Counted from the stretch's first letter, positions 8,789 through 16,894 are shown. The stretch: 64,000 nucleotides of DNA from Pseudomonadota bacterium (GCA_018241505.1 JAFEDS010000005.1:496001-560000), one strand, 5' to 3'. Program-made: numbers and translations. The notes: generated by a model from the letters alone, not told the origin.

Positions 8789-9277
8789 TTAGGCTGGCCG
8801 GCCTTTTTCGCCCGCGCGCTGTTCATCCTTCTGCCGCCGCTCATCAGAGTGTGTCAGTTTGTCCCGAACGGCGCGGAGGACCGTCTCGTAATCATCTCGA
8901 CCAACGATGGTATTTGCGTATAGCTGAGCATCGAACAGGGCGCTATAACGGTTCAAGATCTCGAGGCCGCCTGTGAGCAATTTCTGCACATCCTCTTTGG
9001 TGAGCGGATATCTCAGGTTCAAATCCTGAGGTTCAATCGCATCGCGCGCGCTTCGGTGGGCAAAATAGTTGTTACGTAATACGATGAGACTCTTGACGGA
9101 CGGATTGCCCTCCCCCGCAAACTCGATATCATCAGCGAGTTGCTTTGGATCCGGGCCTTTCGCCGCGGCGGCAAGGGAGTCGACAAACGAATTGCCTTTC
9201 AACCTTTCTCGAAAATTCTCCTCTGTGAAAATGCCGAGGTTGTCCTGGATGGTTTTCAGGAAGTTTCGAAGATTCAA
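8789..9277 (-). CDS. HEPN-domain-like protein, possible RNase
   Basis: The protein is 162 aa and mostly helical. A central LRNNYFAHRSARDA gives the R-N-x4-H motif that forms the ribonuclease site in HEPN domains such as AbiU2-like proteins and toxins. A charged tail (DERRQKDEQRAGEKGRPA) ends it. It appears to start at TTG (9277), overlapping the stop of the upstream gene as TTGA, so the two are translationally coupled. HEPN proteins often act as RNA-cleaving toxins in toxin-antitoxin or abortive-infection modules; activity here is inferred only from the motif. The upstream 111-aa protein would be the natural partner or antitoxin. Confidence 0.6.
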   Translation of the reverse strand: MNLRNFLKTIQDNLGIFTEENFRERLKGNSFVDSLAAAAKGPDPKQLADDIEFAGEGNPSVKSLIVLRNNYFAHRSARDAIEPQDLNLRYPLTKEDVQKLLTGGLEILNRYSALFDAQLYANTIVGRDDYETVLRAVRDKLTHSDERRQKDEQRAGEKGRPA

Positions 9278-9609
9278 CCCATCTCGGTCACACGCTCCGG
9301 TTTTATCGCGCGCTGCAGCGAAGTATCAGTTGACGTGTCCATCAGACGTAACTCAGCGCGTACCACCACGCGTGTTTCGCCCGTTTGCCGCTCACGGACC
9401 ACCATTCGATCCAGCGAGAGACAATGGGCGAGTTCAACCTCGATCTCGCCGAGTCTGAATCGCGTGCCAGGGGAGAACTGAACATCCGTTGGATGCTTTA
9501 TGTAGAGCATGGCATTCGACGATGCGCCCTCGCCATGCTCGGCAACGTTCTCGCTTCCTGTCACAGTTGTCCCGTCAATGTCCGGCATCGACGTAATTTT
9601 AGAGTTCAT
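9274..9609 (-). CDS. Unrecognised 111-aa protein, partner of the HEPN protein
   Basis: I do not recognise this protein. From ATG 9609 it starts MNSKITSMPDIDG. An acidic N-terminal third is followed by a probable beta-rich domain (MLYIKHPTDVQFSPGTRFRLGEIEVELAHCLSLDRMVVRERQTGETRVVV, read as short strands). AAAGAGAG just upstream serves as ribosome-binding site, and a TTG eight codons upstream is a weaker alternative start. It ends in a 4-nt overlap with the HEPN gene, which argues for a two-component module in which this is the first-translated, possibly neutralising, partner. That role is inference. Confidence 0.5.
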   Translation of the reverse strand: MNSKITSMPDIDGTTVTGSENVAEHGEGASSNAMLYIKHPTDVQFSPGTRFRLGEIEVELAHCLSLDRMVVRERQTGETRVVVRAELRLMDTSTDTSLQRAIKPERVTEMG

Positions 9610-9809
9610 GACGCTCTCTTTTTTGCCCCGCAAAAGAACACGGGATTCGCACCCGCTTCAGCACGCTTCGCACGCACGGTGTCGGTGCCAGTACTGCTTA
9701 CTGCGATCGGATTGTTACGCTGACTTTCGATTCGACGTATAACAGACTCAAGGTATGTCTGATCTGGTGAATAGAGTGGAAGAGTGCCTGTTGGCGGCTG
9801 GACGCGCAA
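9606..9809 (-). CDS. Possible small protein (67 aa) upstream of the HEPN operon
   Basis: An open frame from TTG at 9809 ends in a TGA that overlaps the ATG of the next gene (ATGA at 9609-9606), the spacing of coupled genes. The product has a helical charged middle (YLESVIRRIESQRNN) and a basic end. There is no ATG and no recognisable domain, so it may be chance. Confidence 0.25.
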   Translation of the reverse strand: MRVQPPTGTLPLYSPDQTYLESVIRRIESQRNNPIAVSSTGTDTVRAKRAEAGANPVFFCGAKKRAS

Positions 9810-10208
9810 GCATTCCGACAGCGTGGAATGTAGCCGGATGAGTTTTAATAGTTAACCTAACAAAGAATAGGCTGCACCACCCATTGGCCACGTCTTTAAC
9901 AACGATCGTCTCGAGATGATGGGATTCCGAGATAAGCCCCGCAGCATCATTGTGCGCTTGCGCTCACGTAGAGATCGCGCGGAATGGTGCGCAGCAAATT
10001 ACCCGTGGTGTGTAATCTTGATTCTAACGACGCGTGGTACACGCGGCTGCCCACGCCGCCGCGAGCGCTGCAGTAGCCCCACGTACGAATAATTGGCACA
10101 CCTAAATTTCACGTTTCCACCGCGCGTGAGAGATTTTGTCTACGATCGATGTTGTGGCTGTTGACAGGTTGCAGAGAATTTGGATGATGCGGCCACATCT
10201 TGTAGAGG
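9810..10208. promoter_or_regulatory. Intergenic region with possible kinase promoter
   Basis: No gene is seen in these 399 bases, which are more AT-rich than the flanks. A possible -35 TTGACA near 10158 is followed after 17 bp by ATGATG, a weak -10, and would serve the kinase gene at 10218. Nothing else is supported. Confidence 0.35.
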
Positions 10209-11147
10209 ATGCAACGGATGCCATTGACGGATAGCCCTCAATGCCGGGACCTGTTGAGCCACCTCTTTCCGGCACTCGACATTGAATCAAACCTGCGGCC
10301 TTCAGGGCAGCGGTTGGTTTACTTTTGCCGATTCAGGAATGGTGGCCAGGACACGATGCAAGCTCATTGGGCTCAATGGGGACCTGTTGTCTTGAAAATA
10401 TCGGAGGACGTGCACCCGACTGTCATTGCACGACTGGAAAAGGAGCGTGAGATTCTGAACGGGCTGTGTTCACCGTTCTTCCCGCGGTTGCTCTATTGCG
10501 ATGTTTTCAGCAACGATCCCATCACGGACACCCGCTTTCCCTATCGACTGTTTGTCACCATTGAGGAGCGGATAGATGGTGCCCCACTAACGGATTGCCG
10601 CGGGTCCTTTTCAACGGAAGCCGCAGTCGCGCGTCTCATGTCTGAACTTATCGAAGGGCTCACCTTGCTGTGGGAGCATCCCCAAAAGATCATCCATCGC
10701 GATCTCAAGCCCGATAACATTCTCATCCGGCCGAACGGGCGCCCCGTTATCATCGACCTGGGTATTGTCAGGGAACAAGGTGCGGCGGGCCTGACCGGCA
10801 CAAACTGGCAGATTGGCCCTTGTACGCCAGCGTATGCGAGCCCGGAGCAGCTCAAGAACGAAAAACGCTTCATTACCTACAAGTCGGACTTCTTCTCACT
10901 CGGCGTACTCACCTACGAGCTTCTTACCGGCGGCAATCCCTTCGCTCTATCACCCGTTGACCCCATCGAAGTAGTCGTTCACCGGGCTTTGACGCTACGG
11001 CCGCCAGCGTTGGCGGGACTAGGACTGGCGAGCCCAGAACTGTCCGCACTTGTAGAACGACTCATGGCGAAGGAGCCATACATGCGACCCAGGACCGTCC
11101 GTGAATTCAAAGACACACTTCGGGAAATTGTGGGGTCAGGCTCATGA
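10209..11147 (+). CDS. Hanks-type Ser/Thr protein kinase (soluble)
   Basis: The 312-aa protein is essentially a bare kinase domain with no membrane segment or sensor domain. ATP-binding Lys63 lies in GPVVLKIS and a helix-C Glu in LEKEREIL. The catalytic loop is H163-R-D165-L-K-P-D-N170. The metal site reads D183-L-G rather than DFG, and S211-P-E replaces APE. All catalytic residues are therefore present. The N-terminus lacks a clear glycine-rich loop. ATG at 10218 (fourth residue) has AGAGG about 10 bp upstream and may be the real start. The stop overlaps the next gene as ATGA, so the kinase and the 398-aa protein are made together. Phosphorylation of the partner or of host factors is inference. 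Confidence 0.85.
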   Translation: MQRMPLTDSPQCRDLLSHLFPALDIESNLRPSGQRLVYFCRFRNGGQDTMQAHWAQWGPVVLKISEDVHPTVIARLEKEREILNGLCSPFFPRLLYCDVFSNDPITDTRFPYRLFVTIEERIDGAPLTDCRGSFSTEAAVARLMSELIEGLTLLWEHPQKIIHRDLKPDNILIRPNGRPVIIDLGIVREQGAAGLTGTNWQIGPCTPAYASPEQLKNEKRFITYKSDFFSLGVLTYELLTGGNPFALSPVDPIEVVVHRALTLRPPALAGLGLASPELSALVERLMAKEPYMRPRTVREFKDTLREIVGSGS

Positions 11148-12340
11148 CGATCAAACTCTATCACCAGGTCGGTCACTTCGGAAACTGGAACGTCGCCTCT
11201 TTTGAAACAGAGGGTTGCGGGGACGGGCTCATCTTGAGCCCGGTTCATCAGAACCGAGACCAAGTCGAAACGCTTAGTGAGAACATCCGGACTCACTCCC
11301 TATTTGACCCGCAGTACTATCTTCCGAACTCGCCCAAGGCAAAGTTGGCTACCTATGAGTTTTTTCCGGAGCAGATCGCGAACGGATTCTCGACCAAGGA
11401 CTTTCCCCTCGTGGCCCTCCAGTCCGCTGAGCTGTGCGTCAACTTTCAGGTCGCCTGTGAGTTCGAGGGAATAGTCATTCCCGCCCGATTTCTTGATCAG
11501 ATGAGTTCAAAATACTTCGAACGGCAGGAGGAGTACACGGTTCTGCCGTTCCTCAAGGCGTTGTCTAAGGCCGGTATCTCCGCGAAACCGATCTACTTGA
11601 CGGTGCCCTTGACCGCCGCGATGTTGCGAGATGAGGATTTCCACGTCCAAATTCTGAATTGGGTCACCGGGTTCCCAGATATCTCGGGCGTCTACGTTCT
11701 CGTGAACGACGACCGAACCACCAAGCAGATCCGCTCGCGCGAATTCCTCTCTGCGTACCTGGAGTTCGTGCACGCGCTGTCAAATGCTCGACTGAGCGTG
11801 GTTGCAGGTCACTTGAACAGCGAGAGTGTTCTCTTTACGCTGGTCGACGAAATTGCCGTGACGTTCGGGTCGTTCGAAAATACACGCATTTTCTCACTCG
11901 ACAAGTTCATCGAATCAGAGGAAGAGCGGCGCGCTCCGAAGTCACGGATCTATCTGCCTGCACTACTCAATTGGATTCAGTATGACCAGGCGATCCAGAT
12001 CCGAGATGACGATCCTGCCCTATGGACTCAACTCTACAGACCAACGCAACACGGTGACGCCGTGCTCACTGCGCCCGTCGAGCCATACTTCAACCAGCCC
12101 CTGCTATACAAGCATCATTTTGTCTGCATGCACGAGCAGATTAAGGCGCTGGCCAAGGAATCCCTCCTGCAGCGCTACCAGCGCCTTCGAGACCATATCA
12201 GGGAGGGGATGGCGCTCTATCAGAGGATTGAGGACATGCCCCTTGATCTGGATCCGCACGGACGCGGGGAGCACCTTCCAGTGTGGTTGGATAGCCTAAA
12301 CGCTTTCTACCGGCGCCATCTGAAGCCGCGACGTGGCTAA
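11144..12340 (+). CDS. Unrecognised 398-aa protein coupled to the kinase
   Basis: I do not recognise this family with certainty. There is no signal peptide or membrane segment. The N-terminal part (LYHQVGHFGNWNVASFE, GDGLILSPVHQNRDQVE) and the alternating strand/helix pattern through residues 60-260 (KPIYLTVPLTAAML, ISGVYVLVND, LSVVAGHLNSESVL, DEIAVTFGSFENTRIF) suggest an alpha/beta barrel, possibly distantly like the tRNA-guanine transglycosylase barrel; this is a hunch. The C-terminal 100 residues are helical and charged. It starts inside the kinase stop codon (ATGA), and its last 45 bp overlap the 3' end of a convergent gene. The tight coupling makes it the likely effector or substrate of the kinase. 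Confidence 0.6.
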   Translation: MTIKLYHQVGHFGNWNVASFETEGCGDGLILSPVHQNRDQVETLSENIRTHSLFDPQYYLPNSPKAKLATYEFFPEQIANGFSTKDFPLVALQSAELCVNFQVACEFEGIVIPARFLDQMSSKYFERQEEYTVLPFLKALSKAGISAKPIYLTVPLTAAMLRDEDFHVQILNWVTGFPDISGVYVLVNDDRTTKQIRSREFLSAYLEFVHALSNARLSVVAGHLNSESVLFTLVDEIAVTFGSFENTRIFSLDKFIESEEERRAPKSRIYLPALLNWIQYDQAIQIRDDDPALWTQLYRPTQHGDAVLTAPVEPYFNQPLLYKHHFVCMHEQIKALAKESLLQRYQRLRDHIREGMALYQRIEDMPLDLDPHGRGEHLPVWLDSLNAFYRRHLKPRRG

Positions 12341-13108
12341 GTGCCTCGAAATCTCTGCATTCACTTGCCAAAAGCGCTGGGGAAGTCGTGGTGTGCGGAA
12401 CGCCGCCGTACACGCTACTTCGAACTCGCCCTTTGGGCTGACACCCGCCAGTCCGATGCCACGATGTTGGAATTCGTCTACATGAAGACGAGCGTTGGCG
12501 AACGCCTTCGAGTCCAACACAACCCACGACTGGTTTGCGTAGTCCAGATACCGCGAAGCTTGGTAGATCGCTCTGCGCCAGTCTGATAGCTTGGCCTCGA
12601 TGGCAATGATTCTTTCGGTCACGGGGCTCGGGTCGCGCAGTTTGATCCAAGTCCCCTGATCCGCCCGATATACGCAAAAGCCGCAATCCGCATAACTCTT
12701 GAGCACACCGCGCGCAGCGGACGGAGTTACATTCGCGAGATTCGCGAAATCTTCGACCCGGAAGGGTTCCAACGGGAGTGACTTCAGCGCATAGAGCCAT
12801 CGCGGCGGCAATCGATGGAGTTCGTCCTTATTGCGCCACCCTGGAACCAATCGCGCGGCAGCTAGATCGGCAATTCCACTGGGAGACACCAGCTCGGAGA
12901 TCCACGTCCATCGCTCAGACGCACTTTGGGCAAACAATCCGCGGATCACCCTGACCAATGCGGCTTCGGTCTCGAACGGCAACAGGAGCGAGTGTGCGGA
13001 TGCCGTAGGCTTGTTCCGCAAGCAAGGGAGTTCCGCCTGTTGCACCGCGAGCTCGCGAGAGAAAGATGGGCCTATGGTCGGCTTATGTGGCCGGAACGTC
13101 AACAGCAT
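12296..13108 (-). CDS. Putative winged-helix plus PD-(D/E)XK nuclease-like protein
   Basis: The 270-aa product has a probable winged-helix region at about residues 115-160 (FRVEDFANLANVTPSAARGVLKSY). The segment ERIIAIEAKLSDWRRAIYQASRY then matches the E-x-K strand and following helix of PD-(D/E)XK nucleases, with WVVLDS as the next strand. It may therefore be a DNA-binding nuclease or a regulator using a nuclease-like fold; the first catalytic acid cannot be assigned by eye. The frame stays open upstream to 13178 without a usual start codon, so ATG at 13108 is used. It lies downstream of the DUF3800 gene on the same strand, after a 131-bp gap. Confidence 0.5.
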   Translation of the reverse strand: MLLTFRPHKPTIGPSFSRELAVQQAELPCLRNKPTASAHSLLLPFETEAALVRVIRGLFAQSASERWTWISELVSPSGIADLAAARLVPGWRNKDELHRLPPRWLYALKSLPLEPFRVEDFANLANVTPSAARGVLKSYADCGFCVYRADQGTWIKLRDPSPVTERIIAIEAKLSDWRRAIYQASRYLDYANQSWVVLDSKAFANARLHVDEFQHRGIGLAGVSPKGEFEVACTAAFRTPRLPQRFWQVNAEISRHLATSRLQMAPVESV

Positions 13109-13239
13109 TCCGCGGGAATCAAGTTGCTCGAGGAGATGTCGATTGGCGCTTTTGGAGCTTGAAGCGGTGGCCGCTCTTATTCACGAAGACCTGCGCAGGA
13201 CACTGGAAGAGGCACGAGAACGGCTGTTCACAGCTCTCC

Positions 13240-14187
13240 TCACCATGGTGGATCTGCCGGAAGGCGCTTCAACATCCGATCCGCCTGAATCACCCTCCCG
13301 TATTGCTTTGCCGAGTCCTCATTCGGACTTACCTTCGCCATCGGTAGATTCACATACCAGAGGCGTTCGGGAGAAACGATTCTCAGAAACTGGACGTCAC
13401 GCTCCTTACTGATACCCGCGGAGACTATCCACTGTGCTCGCGCCACCACAAACGCAGCAAAATCCGCCAGTTGGAGAAATGGAAATTGATGGGAGCTCTG
13501 AAATGACGCGCATCCACCCAGGAAGAGATCTGCCCAGCCGGGCACCGACACCGCACTGCCGGCCTTCAGCAAGCCCTCGTCAATAACCAGTGACAACGGC
13601 TTCGCCAGCACTTGCTGCTGCTCGCGCATGAACATTCGAACCCGGCAGAGTAAGAACAGCAGTCCCACATGCTCGTGGTTGTGGGACTTGAACCAAGGCA
13701 AGCGTTTCGGCCATTCCCTCATGTATTGACGCGTTTCCGCCAGATACTGCGGGGAAAGAGTCTGAACGACAATCGGGAGCTTAAAGCTCGCAAAAAGCGT
13801 TGCCATTAGATCGAACAGTTCGTAGCGCTTCTCGATCGGAACAGGTTTGAAAGCTCCTCGCCCGTTATAGATATCGGTGAAGTGCAACTCGTCAACCCCG
13901 AATTCGCCGCGCACTCCATCAATAAACAACTGCAATCCAGTGCGAAGGCTAGCTACTGCAGCGGCTGGAACAATGACGGCCGCCCAGGTCTTTCGATTCA
14001 CATGCAGGAAAGCGGACTTTGGGGCAACTCCCGGAGTGCCGCTGTCGTCGACAGCGATAACACCGGCGAGTTCGAGCTCACTGACTGGCATGCAGGATTT
14101 CCCGGTGGTCACAAGACCCGCCATCGACGGCCCGAAGTAGGCACGCGAGTTCAATGACTCCCTCAACTGCCGACACGCATCCACCAT
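13240..14187 (-). CDS. DUF3800 domain protein (RNase H-like fold)
   Basis: The 315-aa product shows the DUF3800 marks: an N-terminal acidic motif V-D-D-S-G (residues 46-50), ELHFTDIYNG, a middle LSLVIDEG and a C-terminal FLQLADFAAF. These acids would form a metal-binding RNase H-like site. The family occurs next to restriction, abortive-infection and mobile-element genes, but its biochemical role is not established to my knowledge. ATG at 14187 overlaps the previous gene by 25 bp. Starts at 14124 or 14091 would place the DDSG motif nearer the N-terminus, as is usual for the family, and remove the overlap. It belongs to the leftward PadR operon. Confidence 0.75.
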   Translation of the reverse strand: MVDACRQLRESLNSRAYFGPSMAGLVTTGKSCMPVSELELAGVIAVDDSGTPGVAPKSAFLHVNRKTWAAVIVPAAAVASLRTGLQLFIDGVRGEFGVDELHFTDIYNGRGAFKPVPIEKRYELFDLMATLFASFKLPIVVQTLSPQYLAETRQYMREWPKRLPWFKSHNHEHVGLLFLLCRVRMFMREQQQVLAKPLSLVIDEGLLKAGSAVSVPGWADLFLGGCASFQSSHQFPFLQLADFAAFVVARAQWIVSAGISKERDVQFLRIVSPERLWYVNLPMAKVSPNEDSAKQYGRVIQADRMLKRLPADPPW

Positions 14188-14873
14188 CGAAATAACATTC
14201 GCAATGCGCCGTATAACAAGGGCTTCAAAACCTCGAAATACCCGCGCAACACGACGCGTCGAGCCTCCCGATCATCCCGCCGACGCAATGCCTCATTATA
14301 TTGAAGCCACATGTCTGCAAGGTGCGGCTCAACGTATCGCTGATACACCTCGGGTTCGAGTATGCGCTTGGCCAAGTGGTGCAGTTGAGCGGCCGGGGCT
14401 CTCTGTACCACGACCGCTTCGGGCGGCAGTGGCAGAGGGACATTCCCAGGCGCAGGCGCGGAAGACGCGTTCGCCATCGGCGGTTCGGTCTGCTTGAGGA
14501 GTGGGAGCTGGTCACGTACTCCACTGTCGACTTCGGACAGGCCGGTCGGCTGATCGGTGCTCAATTGGCGATAAAAGGTTCCTGATACGGTCGGCAGGCT
14601 CCAGTCCCCCACGTAGAAGTTCCCTCCACTATCATTGAGCGTCACCTTCGCTGCCCGTTGCTCGTTGCGCATCTGTTCACGGGTTTCTGCCACGAGCTTC
14701 GACAGGCTCGACGTCTCAGAGGCCACTACGATACTGCTCGATTGCGGGAAGAAGTACGTAGTCGCCTGTGTTTCCACGGTCGGGTACAGGTACGAGGTGT
14801 AGCCGTATGTCGTCCCTTGCCTCTTCTCCCGGAGCGCCCGTTGGATCTGCTCCTGCATTTCACTTTTTGTCAT
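14163..14873 (-). CDS. Unrecognised 236-aa protein coupled to PadR
   Basis: I do not recognise a named domain. The N-terminal 60 residues are rich in Tyr, Thr and Ser. A Pro/Ala-rich linker lies around residues 130-165 (PAPGNVPLPLPPEAVVV). The C-terminal third is helical, with YQRYVEPHLADMWLQYNEAL and a final hydrophobic/basic helix (LKPLLYGALRMLFRWWMR) that could dock on a membrane. Its ATG overlaps the PadR stop by 4 nt (14870-14873). Small proteins with a similar RY.EP.LADM..EY.AL stretch occur beside PadR genes, from memory, so this may be a conserved PadR-linked membrane-associated partner. Confidence 0.5.
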   Translation of the reverse strand: MTKSEMQEQIQRALREKRQGTTYGYTSYLYPTVETQATTYFFPQSSSIVVASETSSLSKLVAETREQMRNEQRAAKVTLNDSGGNFYVGDWSLPTVSGTFYRQLSTDQPTGLSEVDSGVRDQLPLLKQTEPPMANASSAPAPGNVPLPLPPEAVVVQRAPAAQLHHLAKRILEPEVYQRYVEPHLADMWLQYNEALRRRDDREARRVVLRGYFEVLKPLLYGALRMLFRWWMRVGS

Positions 14874-15172
14874 GCGCGCCCTACCGAGAAGCTCATGCCA
14901 ATCGCCTCGGCCGCAGTCATCACCCGCGTGCCTTCTGCCGTAAGTTGATACTGGGGTCGCGGCGGACCGTCATAACCGGGCTCCGGTCTTGTTTTGAGAA
15001 CCCGCACGAAGCCCTTCTCTTCGAGCCTTCCCAAAAGCACATACACAGAACCCCGCTTCACGCGCTCATTCGAGGCGGCCACAATTTCAAGGCCATACGC
15101 TCCGCCCGGTTTCCCTTGCAGAATCCTCATCACCACCATCTCGGTCGGAGTTGGCCATTCGTTGCTGGACAT
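14870..15172 (-). CDS. PadR family transcriptional regulator
   Basis: The 100-aa winged-helix protein begins MSSNEWPTPTEMVVMRILQ and has the PadR signature: GGAYGLEIV, then the recognition part RGSVYVLLGRLEEKGFVRV and a YQLTAEGTRVM wing. Minimal PadR proteins of this length bind as dimers and usually repress their own promoter. It heads the leftward operon (236-aa protein, DUF3800, EAK-motif protein), so it most likely controls the whole set. AGGA about 9 bp upstream supports the start. An inverted repeat overlapping the predicted -35 (15217-15227) is the likely operator. Confidence 0.85.
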   Translation of the reverse strand: MSSNEWPTPTEMVVMRILQGKPGGAYGLEIVAASNERVKRGSVYVLLGRLEEKGFVRVLKTRPEPGYDGPPRPQYQLTAEGTRVMTAAEAIGMSFSVGRA

Positions 15173-15200
15173 GCAGCGTAATCCTTCGACATGCGGACAA

Positions 15201-15228
15201 TTTATAAGAGAAATCGTACAACTTGTAA
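15201..15228 (-). promoter_or_regulatory. Predicted padR promoter with palindromic operator
   Basis: Reading leftward, TTACAA (15228-15223) and TATAAA (15206-15201) are separated by 16 bp, a good sigma-70 pattern about 30 bp before the PadR ATG. A perfect palindrome TACAACTTGTA (15217-15227) overlaps the -35, the place expected for an autorepressor. Function is inferred. Confidence 0.5.
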
Positions 15229-15229
15229 G

Positions 15230-15465
15230 ACTACATCGTCAACTCTCCACACCTCATCACTCTGTGACGCTTGCATGGCCGCTACCGAAATATTACGAGG
15301 CACAGGCGCCTAGACCCCGCACCCAGCCGCGGTTCTCCGCGCACTCGATGATCAGCAGACTACTAATTGTTGTCACCCTCCTTTGCGGAAAGGCCGAAAT
15401 TGGCATTTAGCGCCGGAATCGAGGTAGCAGGTTGAGAATTAAGGTCACCCAGTTCGCCTTGAGAT
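15230..15465. other. Gene-free right edge of the island with GTCACC motifs
   Basis: No gene is supported. TTGTTGTCACCC (about 15367) and GGTCACCCAG (about 15430) resemble motifs at 8091-8215. The stretch between them reads like a decayed IS end, but no inverted repeat can be shown. Confidence 0.25.
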
Positions 15466-16004
15466 TCAATCGCTTACGCAGAAGTCAGGCCCGGTGACAT
15501 CAATGATCAGTCTCCACAACCGCATTTGGCGAATGGCTACGGCATTCAGCTTCTGGAGTCGGTCTCCCTCGGACAGGCCCATTTGGATGAACTCCGCATT
15601 CAAACTCTCCATGTTCGCCAGCACGAGGAGCTGCTGTACGGAAGCACTATCGCGCATATTGCTCTCGAGGGCGGGATTCGCGTCACGCCATTGTTTGGCG
15701 GTCCGGCCAAGCAGCGCAACGTTGAGAAGATCGGCTTCACTCGCGTAGGTGCTGGCGGCCTGCGCGGCGCTAACCACTGCTGGGGAATGAGGTTGGCCTT
15801 TACCGCGTCGGTATGGAAGGTAGTTGAGTCTGGAGGGCGTGCGGTTCAGATCCCATGCAAGCGAAAGAGGCCGATGGCGCCAGTCGATTCGATCCAGCGC
15901 TTGGCGGTGAGGATAAAACTATTGAGGCCCGCCTGGTTTCTAATCCCATCGAATTCGATGGGTTTGAAATCCGCGATACTAGTGCCCTTTACATCCAGGT
16001 TCAT
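15466..16004 (-). pseudogene. Decayed KilA-N domain protein (phage origin)
   Basis: Two fragments in different frames match the two ends of KilA-N proteins. The start at 16004 (MNLDVKGTSIADF, with GGAAAG upstream) runs into NQAGLNSFILTAKRWIESTGAIGL and a stop near 15846. The C-terminal part (15777-15466) reads TYASEADLLNVALLGRTAKQWRD, then SVQQLLVLANMESLNAEFI. The middle of the gene is deleted and the frame is broken, so no functional DNA-binding protein is expected. KilA-N proteins are typical of phages and plasmids, which marks this edge of the island as foreign. Its first bases lie close to the 3' end of the methyltransferase gene. Confidence 0.75.
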
Positions 16005-16030
16005 CTTTCCGGCCGATAGTGCCTCGAGCG

Positions 16031-16894
16031 TCAGCCGCGCGCCGCGCCGATAGAATTTCGTGCACCGATCTTCCAACAGGCGGCATTGAAGCGAATCTCG
16101 CCCCCGTGCACGTATGGGTCAAATGCGGCTCGCACCTTTTCGATGATCCGAGCGCGAGTCGGCTCGTCGGCCTCGTGCAGGACACGGCCGAGCGGACCGA
16201 GTTGCGTGAAGTAGCGCACCAGCTCCTTTTCGGGAAATGCGCAGGGGATATCGACCGGCTGGATAGCGATGTCAGCCCAGCCACCCTCTTCCAGAATGCG
16301 CGCCACCCGTTCACGGTCGCAGAACGCGAATTGCCCCGGCGCGTCCGGCTCGCGAGCCGGAATAGTTGGCAATAGCGGCGCCGCGGCGCGCTCGGCTGTT
16401 GTCATGAAAGGATTCTCCGCAGGACTACGCCACGTGAACAAACACATCTCGGCATCGGTCGTTGCGGCGCGGCTCAAGTTCGCAAACGCGCTGACGGCGT
16501 TCTCGAAGAACATGACACCGAAGCGCGAAATGATCATGTCGAAGCTCGCAGGCTCGAACGGGCGAGTTTGCGCATCGGCGCAGATAAAGATCGCCGTCGA
16601 GCCATCGTGCGCAGCGCGGGCGCGGGCAACGCCAATCATCGGCTCGGAAATGTCTATGCCAACAACTTCACCGTTCGCTCCAAGCTTACGCGCAACAGCA
16701 CGCGTGGTGGCGCCTGTACCGCAGCCGACGTCGAGCACCCGATGCGCGGATCGTGTAGCGACCGCCTGGACGAGCAGGTCCTCGATTGGCGCGAGAATGG
16801 CATCGAGCAGCGGCTGCACCTCGATCCAGGCACGACCCGCGCTGCCATTCCATAGGGTTGCTTGCTCATCATTCACTGAACTGGGGGTCTTCAT
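16031..16894 (-). CDS. Class I SAM-dependent methyltransferase, copy 1
   Basis: The 287-aa enzyme (from ATG 16894, with GGAG six bases upstream) has the SAM-binding glycine motif VLDVGCGTGATTRAVA, acidic motif II EVVGIDISEPM, motif III FICADAQTRPF and post-motif DMIISRFGVMFF. It belongs to the UbiE/COQ5-like small-molecule group; its substrate is unknown. It is read from a MerR-type promoter shared with the divergent regulator at 16970, so the methyl transfer is probably induced by a toxic compound or redox signal. Copy 2 at 38686-39543 differs at only 14 of 278 shared residues and in its C-terminal tail (here RNSIGAARG). Confidence 0.88.
   Translation of the reverse strand: MKTPSSVNDEQATLWNGSAGRAWIEVQPLLDAILAPIEDLLVQAVATRSAHRVLDVGCGTGATTRAVARKLGANGEVVGIDISEPMIGVARARAAHDGSTAIFICADAQTRPFEPASFDMIISRFGVMFFENAVSAFANLSRAATTDAEMCLFTWRSPAENPFMTTAERAAAPLLPTIPAREPDAPGQFAFCDRERVARILEEGGWADIAIQPVDIPCAFPEKELVRYFTQLGPLGRVLHEADEPTRARIIEKVRAAFDPYVHGGEIRFNAACWKIGARNSIGAARG

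Noticed and set aside
12831-13412. 193-codon + strand frame across the DUF3800 gene end
   Set aside because: It overlaps two - strand genes and has no recognisable features.
8026-16004. Second dif-like site that would prove a Xer-integrated element
   Set aside because: GCGCATA and GTCAAAT words elsewhere (for example near 15650 and 11779) lack the other arm and the centre; no second site found.
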